Of a DNA stretch of 34,936 bases, positions 15,166-24,000 are shown piece after piece. Under the pieces are notes generated by a model that had not been told where the DNA came from, made no database searches, and saw only the letters and a list, made by a program, of their open reading frames with translations. The stretch spans positions 1 to 34,936 of the forward strand of contig JAFRQR010000010.1 of NCBI GenBank assembly GCA_017428545.1, written 5' to 3'. Source of the stretch: Clostridiales bacterium (lineage in GTDB: Bacteria > Bacillota > Clostridia > Saccharofermentanales > Saccharofermentanaceae). Position numbers and translations under genes: made by a program. Positions within the stretch are counted from its first letter, which is position 1; each line of letters begins with the position of its first letter.

Positions 15166-15193
15166 GGATTTCCTTGATATGGAGGTGCAACAC

Positions 15194-16189
15194 ATGGCAG
15201 ATTTGAAGAAGGTCCTGATGGTTTTTACCGGTGGAAATATCTCTACCCGTTTATCGAAAAAAGCACTCGAACTCGGCACGGCTCCGTATGCCGTCCTCGA
15301 TGCCGCCGGCAAGTTCGGCAAGGATTTTACGATCATCGAACCTGTGGATGTCTGCTCCGAAAACTTCACTCCGCCGATGTACAAGGTGCTTTTTGATTCC
15401 GTGAAAAAAGAACTTGATAAGGGCGGGTATGGCTGTGTGCTCATCGCTCACGGCACTAACACCATGGCATATACCTCCCAGCTCGCGGACCTTCTTTTGT
15501 CCGGCTATGAGATCCCGATCGTATTCTTCGGATCCAAGATCGCTCCGACGGAGGAAGACTCCGATGCCGTCATTAACTTAAAGGCAGCCTATGCTCTGGC
15601 CATGGAAGTCAATAAGGGCGTTTATGTCGTCGGAAAAGCAGCTGACGGCAAGATCTATGTCCACTATGCCGCTTACATTATGACTCCGAACAGAAAGACG
15701 GACGACTACGCAAGTTATAAGAACCGTATCGCCGGTAAGATCTCCGGAAAGAAGTTCATTCCAAACGAAGATGTCATTGCTCCGGAAGAATGCCCGAATG
15801 CCATGAAGAATCTCCGTGCATTAAGCAAACTCATGACCCTTCCGAAGGAAGATACGATCCTTACGATCGGCGCACCGGTATGCATCAGTTATGACAACTA
15901 CAGCATCGCGCGTTCCGACTATAAGTATGTACTGCAGCGCCTCCATCACGACGGCACCGTCAATACGCTTTCCGAGGATAATCCGTTCTCGATCCTATAT
16001 CTGAAAAAAGCCTGCGACCACTACGGCAAGCAGGTCTTCGTCGCTCCGATCGACAGTTCGCTGGTCCCTTCTCCTTCGACCAAGGCGATCCTCGATGCCA
16101 AGATCAAGCCTCTTTACGATATGCCGCTCGAAGCTGCCTGGGCATACCTGATGCTTTCGACCTGGCTCGGAAAGCTCATCAAGAAATAA
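15194..16189 (+). CDS. Asparaginase-fold protein with altered catalytic motifs
   Basis: A 331-aa protein with the overall pattern of type I/II L-asparaginases and GatD: an N-terminal TGG loop, the HGT-T-M motif, and FFGSKI and a C-terminal domain of normal size. Both signature motifs are changed. TGGTI, whose Thr is the nucleophile, reads TGGNIST (N15), and HGTDT reads HGTNT (N89). The codons are unambiguous. The family's catalytic Thr and Asp are thus missing, so either another residue (S17, T18) takes over or the protein has a different activity or only binds a ligand. The start at 15194 follows GGAGG at 15181-15185. A longer frame from 15122 is less likely. It appears monocistronic. Confidence 0.75.
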   Translation: MADLKKVLMVFTGGNISTRLSKKALELGTAPYAVLDAAGKFGKDFTIIEPVDVCSENFTPPMYKVLFDSVKKELDKGGYGCVLIAHGTNTMAYTSQLADLLLSGYEIPIVFFGSKIAPTEEDSDAVINLKAAYALAMEVNKGVYVVGKAADGKIYVHYAAYIMTPNRKTDDYASYKNRIAGKISGKKFIPNEDVIAPEECPNAMKNLRALSKLMTLPKEDTILTIGAPVCISYDNYSIARSDYKYVLQRLHHDGTVNTLSEDNPFSILYLKKACDHYGKQVFVAPIDSSLVPSPSTKAILDAKIKPLYDMPLEAAWAYLMLSTWLGKLIKK

Positions 16190-16198
16190 TCTGAAAGA

Positions 16199-16273
16199 AG
16201 CCGAAAGATAAACAACGTCGCTAGTCCTCGGACGAAAGTCCTGCGGAATCGCTCCTTATGTTTTCTTTCGGCT
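16199..16273 (+). terminator. Structured 3' element D (cap class 2) after the asparaginase-like gene
   Basis: AGCCGAAAG (16199-16207) pairs with CTTTCGGCT (16265-16273), with AAACA/TGTTT continuing the stem. The apex holds TCCTCGGAC (16225-16233), GAAA and GTCCTGCGGA (16238-16247). The same apex pattern recurs in element E. It begins 10 bp after the stop codon. The T tract is poor, so termination strength is uncertain. Confidence 0.6.
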
Positions 16274-16455
16274 GATTTATTGAAAGATCATCCTCTGATA
16301 TGCGCTTCCTTTTAGGTCCTAAAAGCCCTGTTTTCAAGGTGTTGCGGGCAATTGTGAAGAAATTGTGTTCAAATATGAAGTGGTCTTCACTTTTATTATT
16401 TTTGCATTAACAGAATGATGATTTCTTTTTTTGACCTTATCGATATAATGACAAT

Positions 16456-16601
16456 GGAAGCGGTTGAGAGCGCTTCCGGGGAAGCTTGTTGAAAACCCGG
16501 GTTTTGAGTTTGTGTTATAGGGTTTTAGCTGACCATCCGATTAACAACAAAAGTGCTTCATAATAACTCCGGGCAGTCTTTCAATAAAGGCTGCTTTTTT
16601 T
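16456..16601 (+). ncRNA. Candidate small RNA between the asparaginase-like gene and proB
   Basis: The 410-bp gap 16190-16599 holds element D and, further on, a possible RNA gene. TATAAT at 16444-16449 would start transcription near 16456. A hairpin GGAAGCG/CGCTTCC (16456-16462 with 16471-16477) would sit at the 5' end, followed by the palindrome AAAACCCGGGTTTT (16492-16505) and a strong terminator at 16573-16601. No reading frame with an RBS is present. I cannot match it to a known RNA family; 6S RNA was considered but the fold was not verified. No good -35 is visible. Confidence 0.4.
16573..16601 (+). terminator. Plus-strand intrinsic terminator overlapping the proB end
   Basis: GCAGTCTTT (16573-16581) pairs fully (one G-U) with AAAGGCTGC (16586-16594) around CAAT, followed by seven Ts. 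The direction is plus, so it serves a transcript from the left, not proB. Its T run overlaps the proB stop codon. Confidence 0.75.
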
Positions 16602-17424
16602 ATGTGTGCGGAACAAAAAGAGTTCCGATGTCTTCTCCGTCCAGGATATCTTCAAGGATCTGGGACTGGGAGCCTTCGGCAATAACGCCGGCAATACCGT
16701 GATCCATAAGCATGCTCATCGCAATGATCTTCGTCTGCATACCGCCGGTTCCGAGTGCGGATCCTGCGCCGCCTGCCGCTTTGATCAGTTCATCGCTGAC
16801 CTCGGTTACAACAGAGATACGCTTCGCATCCGGGTTTTCCTTCGGGTTACTGTCATAAAGAGCATCGATGTCGGAAAGGATGATCAGAAGATCCGCATTT
16901 ACGACACGTGCAACTAATGCGGAAAGTGTATCGTTATCGCCGAATGTACCTGCGTGAGGGATCTCGGCAGTGGATACGGTATCGTTCTCGTTAACAACAG
17001 GCAGGATACCCTTTTCGATCAGGGCCTCCATGGTGTTACTGATATTTGCTCTCGTGATCGGATCGTCGATACCATCCTTCGTCAGAAGGATCTGGGCAAC
17101 GACACGGGAATATTCCGCGAAGCAGCGGCTGTAAACGTTCATGAGCTCGCACTGGCCGACGGCGGCAACCGCCTGCTTATCGCGCATCTCGCTCGGACGC
17201 TCCGGCAGATCCAGGCAGCCGACACCCACGCCGATCGCACCGGATGTGACAAGTACTACTTCTCTTCCGGAATTCATGAGGTCCGCGATCGCTCTTGCCA
17301 GGCGGTCGATGTTGCGCATGTTCATACGGCCGTTTTCGTACGTGATCGTAGACGTACCGACTTTCACGACGATACGCTTCGCTTCGGTTATAAGATGACG
17401 ACCCTGTCTCTCTTCTTCGCCCAT
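16600..17424 (-). CDS. proB: Glutamate 5-kinase (short form, no PUA domain)
   Basis: A 274-aa amino-acid kinase that phosphorylates glutamate in the first step of proline synthesis. Motifs: VVKVGTSTI near the start, TSGAIGVGVG (ATP/substrate), NENDTV and FGDNDTLSALVA (glutamate site), SDIDALYDSNP and GTGGMQTK. It ends after the kinase domain; many homologues carry a C-terminal PUA domain that is absent here. proA, normally adjacent, is not in the window, so the usual proBA pairing is broken. The RBS is GAGGT. A minus-strand TTGACA lies at 17465-17470 but its -10 is poor. Confidence 0.93.
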   Translation of the reverse strand: MGEEERQGRHLITEAKRIVVKVGTSTITYENGRMNMRNIDRLARAIADLMNSGREVVLVTSGAIGVGVGCLDLPERPSEMRDKQAVAAVGQCELMNVYSRCFAEYSRVVAQILLTKDGIDDPITRANISNTMEALIEKGILPVVNENDTVSTAEIPHAGTFGDNDTLSALVARVVNADLLIILSDIDALYDSNPKENPDAKRISVVTEVSDELIKAAGGAGSALGTGGMQTKIIAMSMLMDHGIAGVIAEGSQSQILEDILDGEDIGTLFVPHT

Positions 17425-17538
17425 TACCAGACCTCAATTTCTAAACTTTCATTTGCAGCTGATGTGTCAAATCCTTTTATCGGAAACATCGCAGCATCAA
17501 ATAGAATAATCTCTTCCGCGTGAAATTGCAATGGTTTA

Positions 17539-17547
17539 TGTTATAAT
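17539..17547 (+). promoter_or_regulatory. Extended -10 promoter of the potD-like gene
   Basis: TGTTATAAT, a consensus extended -10, lies about 58 bp before the chosen start codon. No clear -35 was found. Confidence 0.5.
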
Positions 17548-17604
17548 GTGCGTGTTGATTAGGTAGTTCTTTTCCCTGACATGGATTCAGGAGGGGTAGT
17601 GTTA

Positions 17605-18726
17605 GTGAAAAAGTATTTCGGATTGACGCGTCGTATCACTGCTTTGGGGGTAACGTTTGCATTGATCGCGTCCGCTTCTTTGGTTTCGGGCTGTAACGCC
17701 CGCCGTGAGCTGGTCATCTACAACTGGGGCGATTTTATCGCGGAAGATACGATCACCAATTTCGAAAAAACCTATCCGAAGTATAAGGTCGTGTACAGGA
17801 CTTTTGAAGATAACGAAGACATGTACCCGAACCTCGATAATTCCTACGACGTCATCATCCCGTCCGAATACATGGTGACGCGTCTTCTTCGCGAAAACAA
17901 GCTTCGCGACCTCGACTGGAACAAACTCCCGAATGTTGAAAAATACATGGATCCGATGTTCCGCTCCGTCACTTATTCCACGGAAAAAGCAATTAACGAC
18001 GGTATGCTCAATTACGCAATCCCGTACCTTTACTGCACCGTCGGTCTCATTTATGACGCTAACCGCGTGGATATTCCCGAAGGCACCACAGATCCGAAAG
18101 AAATCTGGGGAGTGCTTTTCGACCAGCATTATAGAGGAAAGATCGGCATGTACCGGAGCATGAGAGAATCCATCGGCGTTGCCTTAAACTACTGCGGTTA
18201 CAGCATCAACTCCATCGATGATGACGAGCTTGCCGAAGCAAAGGAAGTCCTGATCGATCAGAGGAACCGTGTCGCACCGGCACTTGGTATCGATAACTTA
18301 AAGGACAAGATGGCCAATGGTGATCTGGTCGCCTCGGTCGGCTGGAGCGGCGACCACCGCGTTATCGAAGAACGTGTGAGAAAGCTCGGCAAAAAAAGCG
18401 AACTGGACATCCGGTTTGTACTTCCGAGCGGAAGTAACTGGTCGATCGACATGATGTGTATCCCCACCAACGCCAAAAACGTCGATGGCGCGCATGCCTT
18501 TATCAATTACATGTACGATCCGGATGTGGCACTTGCCAACTGCAATTTCGTCGGTTATTCCACCCCGAACACTGCAGCACGCGCCATGCTCGATCCGAAG
18601 ATCTCCAATAATCCCTGCTACTACCCGGACGAAGCGACTTTCGCACAGCTGGAAGTGTACTATTCTTCCGAAGACTACGAAAAGAAATACGAAGAGATCT
18701 GGGAAGCAGTCGGTGCCACCGTTTAG
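17605..18726 (+). CDS. PotD-like polyamine-binding lipoprotein
   Basis: A 373-aa extracellular solute-binding protein of the PotD/PotF group, which captures spermidine or putrescine for an ABC transporter. Signal peptide with lipobox VSGC, then LVIYNWGDFIAEDTITNFEK (typical PotD start), YDVIIPSEYMVTRLL, IPYLYCTVGLIYD, VGWSGDH and FVLPSGSNWSIDMMCIP. The start is taken as the GTG at 17605 (VKKYF...), 8 bases after AGGAGGGG; GTG 17599 and ATG 17581 are alternatives. The transporter genes potABC are not next to it, so it is an orphan here or serves a transporter elsewhere. The next gene starts 6 bp later. Confidence 0.87.
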   Translation: MKKYFGLTRRITALGVTFALIASASLVSGCNARRELVIYNWGDFIAEDTITNFEKTYPKYKVVYRTFEDNEDMYPNLDNSYDVIIPSEYMVTRLLRENKLRDLDWNKLPNVEKYMDPMFRSVTYSTEKAINDGMLNYAIPYLYCTVGLIYDANRVDIPEGTTDPKEIWGVLFDQHYRGKIGMYRSMRESIGVALNYCGYSINSIDDDELAEAKEVLIDQRNRVAPALGIDNLKDKMANGDLVASVGWSGDHRVIEERVRKLGKKSELDIRFVLPSGSNWSIDMMCIPTNAKNVDGAHAFINYMYDPDVALANCNFVGYSTPNTAARAMLDPKISNNPCYYPDEATFAQLEVYYSSEDYEKKYEEIWEAVGATV

Positions 18727-18732
18727 TGCCTT

Positions 18733-19242
18733 ATGAAATTCGAACCCATTGAAAAACGAAACGACAAGGACAATTCGATCCTGTTCTATCTGAGATCGTC
18801 CCTGATCCCCGTAATTGCCGACTTTCTTTTAAGCTGCTGCCTGGGATTTCTATATTTTTACACTGACATGACCACACGCACCGGGCGCTTGATCGGTCTT
18901 CTGTCATTCGGGTTTTGGATCATTACATTTCTCGGATTTGCAACTGCCCTTCTGGCCAGGATCTGTACCTTGGTCTTCGTCACCAAGTATCGCGTATACG
19001 GCCAGATCTACCGTTTTCTTCCTTCCAACCGAAGGATCGAGATCTCTCTTTCCGAGATCAAAGACATCGAGATCAGAGCCACGATCGGCACCAAAGTATT
19101 CCGCTACGCGCACCTGATCTTATACCCGTATAACGGCAAGAAGATCTTCCTCCGAAACATCCGAAACGCAGAAGAACTTGCGCTGATCATCTTAAAACTC
19201 CAGGAAAAGCTCCAGCGCTCACAGCCGGAAACGAAAGCCTGA
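18733..19242 (+). CDS. Small membrane protein with bacterial PH-like C-terminal domain
   Basis: A 169-aa protein: two hydrophobic segments (about residues 24-43 and 53-80), then a soluble part beginning FVTKYRVYGQIYRFLP and including IEISLSEIKDIEIR and LILYPYNGKKIFLRNIRNAEELALIIL. This order fits the bacterial PH-like (bPH2/YdbS) layout, where a membrane anchor presents a small beta-sandwich. The function is unknown. It starts 6 bp after the PotD-like stop, without a clear RBS, so it is probably translated by coupling. Its stop codon lies in the stem of element E. Confidence 0.65.
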   Translation: MKFEPIEKRNDKDNSILFYLRSSLIPVIADFLLSCCLGFLYFYTDMTTRTGRLIGLLSFGFWIITFLGFATALLARICTLVFVTKYRVYGQIYRFLPSNRRIEISLSEIKDIEIRATIGTKVFRYAHLILYPYNGKKIFLRNIRNAEELALIILKLQEKLQRSQPETKA

Positions 19243-19358
19243 TAATTCCGCAATAATATAATGGCGCCCAGAAAAAGTTTCTCGTGCTGTCCTCGGCTAC
19301 GCCTGCGGAGGCACTTCGAAATCTTTTTCATGTGCGCCTTTTGTATTGCGGAATTATC
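19241..19358 (+). terminator. Nested structured element E (cap class 2) between convergent genes
   Basis: GATAATTCCGCAATA (19241-19255) and TATTGCGGAATTATC (19344-19358) form a perfect 15-bp outer stem that contains bases of both converging stop codons. Inside are GGCGC/GCGCC and GAAAAAG/CTTTTTC stems. The apex contains TCCTCGGC (19290-19297), TAC, GCCTGCGGA (19301-19309), flanked by GTGC/GCAC. The apex matches element D. It probably ends transcription from both sides. Confidence 0.7.
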
Positions 19359-19890
19359 TTAACTTCTCGCTGCTGTGCGCGCCGTAACTATTACGCATGG
19401 AAAAGCACATATCGATCAGGCTCTCGTGGTAGGTGATAAATTCGCCTTTACGGATCATGTCGAGGATCTCTTCGCGGGTTGCCCATTTTACGGCCTGCAC
19501 TTCTTCCTGCTGAAGAGAAAGCGATGCCGGATCCAGATCCATTTCGAGCATATAGTAATCATCGAAACCGTGCTCCCAGTTGATGGTAAAGCGCGGGACC
19601 ATACCGGTAAAATCAACATCCAGTCCGATCTCCTCCAGCAGTTCTCTTCTCGCAGCATCCTGAGAGGTTTCGCCGGACTGTGAGCATCCGCCCACGGACA
19701 GGTCCCAAAGATTTGACCAGTCGGATTTAAACGGCTGGCGCTGCTGGATCAGCATCTTCCCTTCTGAATTAAACACGCAGATATGCACGACCATGCGGAA
19801 CTGCCCTTCCGCAGGTTTTTGTCCGCGGGTCACGACCTCACCTGTTTTTATGCGGTGAATATCGTAAACGTCCCATTGTTCTTTTCCCAT
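19354..19890 (-). CDS. Nudix hydrolase (IDI-like)
   Basis: A 178-aa Nudix protein with a complete Nudix box: G68-x5-E74-x7-R82-E83-LLEE(86-87)-x-G89, which binds the metal that cleaves nucleoside-diphosphate-linked compounds. The flanking sequence (WDVYDIHRIKTGEVVTRG, HICVFNSEGKMLIQQR, VGGCSQSGE) resembles the YfcD/isopentenyl-diphosphate-isomerase-like group, many of which are of unknown substrate. The RBS is GAGG. It follows the GH43 gene but a hairpin separates them. Confidence 0.88.
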   Translation of the reverse strand: MGKEQWDVYDIHRIKTGEVVTRGQKPAEGQFRMVVHICVFNSEGKMLIQQRQPFKSDWSNLWDLSVGGCSQSGETSQDAARRELLEEIGLDVDFTGMVPRFTINWEHGFDDYYMLEMDLDPASLSLQQEEVQAVKWATREEILDMIRKGEFITYHESLIDMCFSMRNSYGAHSSEKLR

Positions 19891-19915
19891 AGTGAACCTC
19901 TTGGTATGAAATGAA

Positions 19916-19943
19916 GGAGCGTTTCCTTTTTAGGAAACGCTCC
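19916..19943 (-). terminator. Hairpin between the GH43 and Nudix genes
   Basis: GGAGCGTTTCC (19916-19926) and GGAAACGCTCC (19933-19943) are perfect 11-bp arms around six bases. The T tract is weak on either strand, so it may be a terminator of modest strength or a processing/stability hairpin. Confidence 0.6.
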
Positions 19944-19956
19944 GTTTCGAGTCTTC

Positions 19957-20928
19957 TTATTTCTCGTACGGTTTGATGGTCTGGATCGTGCCATCCTCGT
20001 TGTACTTAAGCTCAGTGTACTTGACTGTACGGCGGTGGTTAATGCCGTTACTGAGCTCGCAGTCGTGATAGAACAGATACCACTTGCCATGATACTCCAC
20101 GATCGAGTGGTGTGTCGTCCAGCCGATGACCGGCTCCATGATGCGTCCTCTGTATGTAAAAGGACCGTCCGGATTTTCGGATGTCGCATATACGAGATAG
20201 TGTGTCGTACCTGTCGAATAAGAGAGGTAGTAAAGGCCGTTATACTTGTGCATCCACGGACCTTCGAAATATCTTCTGTCCTCATCTTCGGCAAGAAGCG
20301 GGTTGCCGTTCTCATCCAGGATCTCCAGGTGCTTCGGCTCGGTCTTAAAGGATTTCATATCGTCATTGAGTTCTGCGAACATCGGTCCGAGTGCCTTATC
20401 TTTTCCGGCCGGACGAGGTGTGTTCTCATCAAACTTACCTGTCTGCCACATCTCGAGCTGGCCGCCCCAGAGACCGCCATAGTAGATGTAAGAACGTCCG
20501 TCGTCATCTACGAGGACAGCCGGGTCGATGGAGTAGGAACCCTCGATATAGCTATCTTCCGGTGCAAAAGGACCTTCCGGCTTATCGGATACAGCAACAC
20601 CGATACGGAAGATGCCGTCCTTGTCACGGGCCGGGAAATAAAGATAATACTTACCGTTCTTATAAGCGCAGTCCGGAGCCCACATCTGCTTGCTGACCCA
20701 CGGAATATTCTTCATGTGGAGAGCTTCGCCGTTATCGACGCAGTCCGCATCGAGGTTGTCCAGAGAAAGAATGTGGTAGTCCTCCATTCTGTACTCATCA
20801 CCATCGTCGTTATCCTCGCCGTCATGCGGGATATCGTGGGACGGATAGACATAGATCTTGCCGTTAAAAACATGTGCAGACGGATCTGCAGTAAAGATAT
20901 GGGTTACTAAAGGAGTTCTCTCTTTCAT
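19957..20928 (-). CDS. Glycoside hydrolase family 43 enzyme (xylosidase/arabinofuranosidase-like)
   Basis: A 323-aa single-domain GH43 protein (five-bladed beta-propeller). The expected acidic triad is visible: D15 in ADPSAHVF (base), D135 in SIDPAVLVDDDG (pKa modulator) and E222 in RRYFEGPW (acid). Other family stretches are MWAPDCAYKNGKYYLYFPA and the TTHHSIVEYHGKWYLFYH blade. There is no signal peptide, so it probably acts inside the cell on imported arabino/xylo-oligosaccharides. There is no carbohydrate-binding module or neighbouring transporter. Substrate specificity within GH43 is not readable. Confidence 0.88.
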   Translation of the reverse strand: MKERTPLVTHIFTADPSAHVFNGKIYVYPSHDIPHDGEDNDDGDEYRMEDYHILSLDNLDADCVDNGEALHMKNIPWVSKQMWAPDCAYKNGKYYLYFPARDKDGIFRIGVAVSDKPEGPFAPEDSYIEGSYSIDPAVLVDDDGRSYIYYGGLWGGQLEMWQTGKFDENTPRPAGKDKALGPMFAELNDDMKSFKTEPKHLEILDENGNPLLAEDEDRRYFEGPWMHKYNGLYYLSYSTGTTHYLVYATSENPDGPFTYRGRIMEPVIGWTTHHSIVEYHGKWYLFYHDCELSNGINHRRTVKYTELKYNEDGTIQTIKPYEK

Positions 20929-20966
20929 GGCGATGCTCGCTTTCCTAAGATTTCATAGCATCTTTA

Positions 20967-20972
20967 ATAATA
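20967..20972 (-). promoter_or_regulatory. Possible extended -10 of the GH43 gene
   Basis: Minus-strand TGCTATTAT, about 40 bp before the ATG; -35 unclear. Confidence 0.35.
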
Positions 20973-21014
20973 GCACAGATAAGGAGAATATATACTATTC
21001 TTTTGCCTGAAACT

Positions 21015-24000
21015 TTAATCTTCTTCTCTTCTCTTTTTACGAAGATACAGGAACGGAGCGTTCATGGCAATAAGGATCATAAGGCCGAGCAGGAAGATCC
21101 ACATATACGGAGTACTATCAGCCTCGTAACCTGTCGGAGCGATCGTTACTTCACTATTGGTGAAAGTAATGGTTATATCTTCCGTGATCGTCAGCTGACC
21201 GGTAGTCAGATTCGCTGTCTGTGCCTGTGTTCCGACCTGTACCGCAGTAGTGTACGGACCCGTCGAGGTTTCAGTAACCGTCAGATACGCTCCGTAAGGC
21301 ACTGTCAGAACGATGGTATCTTCACCGTTCTTCGCAGGAGACAGACTGAAGACTGCTTTACCGTCAGTTCCCGTGATCAGGTCATCCGTTGTATCAGAAG
21401 CCGTTCCGTTGTTATTCAAAGTATAGTTTCCGATCGCTGCGCTGTAGCTCAGGAGAGATTCGAAATCAAAGGTTCCTCCCTCACCGACGACTTCTTTCTT
21501 CACAGTTACATCAACGGTCTTTCTGGTGTTGGTAAATGTGATCGTCGCCTCGTCGGTCACGTGTCCGATCGTATAATCATAACCATTTGTCGCCGTTTCA
21601 TTGTTAAACTGACGAGTGGTGTCGTAAGTATCTGCTACCCACTTATACTGATCTGTATTCGAAACATTCTCGTGAAGTTCGGTTACGACCAGATTTGTCG
21701 CGCCCACCGGAACACTGAGTTTGGTGGAAGCAGAAGATCCGGAAACAGGCGACAGTGTGAAATCTCCGCTGAAGATCTCCGTAGCGGGATCGATAGAGGT
21801 ATCACCGTTGCTGTCATATCTGTAGCTCCATGTGAACTTAAACGTTCGCTGATGGATCAGCGGATCATTGAAAGCTTTGACGATGGTAATGTCCTTCTTT
21901 TCCACGTTCGTGACTTTAAAGATCCAGACATTGTTGGTGCTGTCCCACTCCGCCTTCACAAACGGGCTGGAAATGGTAAACGGATCGTTCTCATCACCGC
22001 TGACTTTGACCGTAACAGGACCGTTCAATCCGAGATAACCGGTTTCCGTAAAGGTCTCTGTTAAAGTATATGTCTGTCCGGCATAAAGCGGTTCGTACGC
22101 AACGCCGCTTCCGTTATCCGCACCACTGACGTAGAAGACACCATCGCTGCCTGCGTTGTCATACGCCTGCAGGTTCGATCCGATATTATACTTACCGGTA
22201 GAATTCACAAGATTGAATGTCGCAGCTACAACGCCCGGAGTTCCGGCCTGATCGACTTTGACAAACTTGACCGGATACGATTTGAGCGTGTTGGTATAGA
22301 CCACAGTGCTGTCCGCCGCAACATCAAACGTGATCGTCTTTCCGGATATAGCCGTTCCGCCATCTCTGGAGATCTCTGTGTCGTAGTTATCGTTTTGTTC
22401 CTCCGTGATCGTCAATTCAGCACCGGCAGGGATATCCTTAAGTGCCACGGTGTTTGGCGTTCCGCTTGTTACGATAAACGGAGACGGATCTGTAGCCGGA
22501 TCAACGGTTACCTCGTCACTTTGCCCCTTATCCAGTACATAACTTGCCGTGAAATTGAAATCTTCAGCGAGGGTACTGTTACCGATAAGGATCTTTTCGA
22601 CCGAGATGTCATAAGTCTCGATTTCATTTTTGTAATTTACGGTACCGTAAGCATCCGGATTGGACCAGGACACTTTATTTGTAACGACTGTCTGAGGGAC
22701 CTGTGCCATAGTAAAAGAACTGTCTCCCAGTTTGATTTCGTTGTCTTGCCCCTCATAATCGAGAGTTACACTGGTATTGTAGTGAATTACCGGGGTCTCT
22801 GTCACAGTGATCAGAAGACCTGTAAAACCATTACTGCTGGTAGGATTATTCACAGTCGTTTCCCAGCGGATGATGCCGGAACGGGTATCATCCTTTTCGT
22901 AGGTAACGTTTCCATTTTGGGTAACCGGTTTATATACTTCTACTTCAACTTGGATGTATGCCGTATTATGCCCGGATTCCACAGCATGGTCATTTGTAGT
23001 CACGACTCTCAGATACTCACCATGTCTTATGGAGAATACTTTCGAGGGTTCTGTTCCATTCCCGTTAGTTGCTTTTATGATGTCATAAGACTGGTTTCCG
23101 ATATGATAGCTGCCCGTGATTTTAACAGTGAAATCAAACAGTTTCGTCTGATTGCCCGGGGCCGGAACGTCCTTATGGATATATACCGCATCTTTAAGAG
23201 GCTCCCAAACAGCATACAGTGTCCGGGTAATAACGTTGTCGATTATCACCGTTCCCGTGCTGAAGAAACCGTCATCTTTATTCAGATCATCGATCTTACC
23301 GCCGGTTGCCGGGAAATCAGGTACAGTTGCTGTTTCGCTATATGCCCAGCCAAGGAAAGAATAACCCAAACGTGTGCTGGTTACAGGAAGGATCTGCGAT
23401 TTCGGAACCGCAGGTGTCACGCTGGTATCCGGCTGGATATCATTTAGACCATAGTCGATCTCCTGCTGGCCGCCGCCGGTACCGTCGCCGTTCCAGTTAT
23501 CGTTCAAAAGCAGCGCATAAGCATTATCTCTGGACGTAAATGTAACCGTTAACGGGTTTTTGTTTACAAGCAGTTTTTCATCAAATGTGAAATCCTGAAG
23601 ATTATTCTTCTCACCGGAAGCAAGAGCATGCGTATGTGTAGAGTTGTTAACCGTATGGTTAAACTCTGTATCAGGAGCCGCCAGATCATTTGTCGGATCC
23701 GGATCTACTGCCGGTCTCGAGCTATACGTTCTGTCATTTTGAAGTGCAATAGAAGTATCCCACATCAGCACCTTACCGGGACCAAGGTTGTTCGTTCCCG
23801 AAACAGTGATCGTTCTCTCCGCGCCCTTCGGGAAAGCAAGCGTAACCGTATCGCCATCCTGACCTGCCGGAGCCAATGTGATCTCATCGGAACTGTTCAG
23901 CGGAGTACGGTCATACATACCGTTTTTGACATTGATCACTTCAAGCGCACCATTGGCAGAACTGAGCGTAAACTTTACTTCACCGTTGGTTTTATTCTCG

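Noticed and set aside
16380..16601. Riboswitch or T-box upstream of a gene
   Set aside because: The structured region and its terminator point to the plus strand, but the next gene to the right (proB) is on the minus strand, so there is no downstream gene to regulate.
20035..20910. 291-codon plus-strand frame opposite the GH43 gene
   Set aside because: It is a mirror of codon bias in a well-supported gene on the other strand, with no RBS or recognisable domain.
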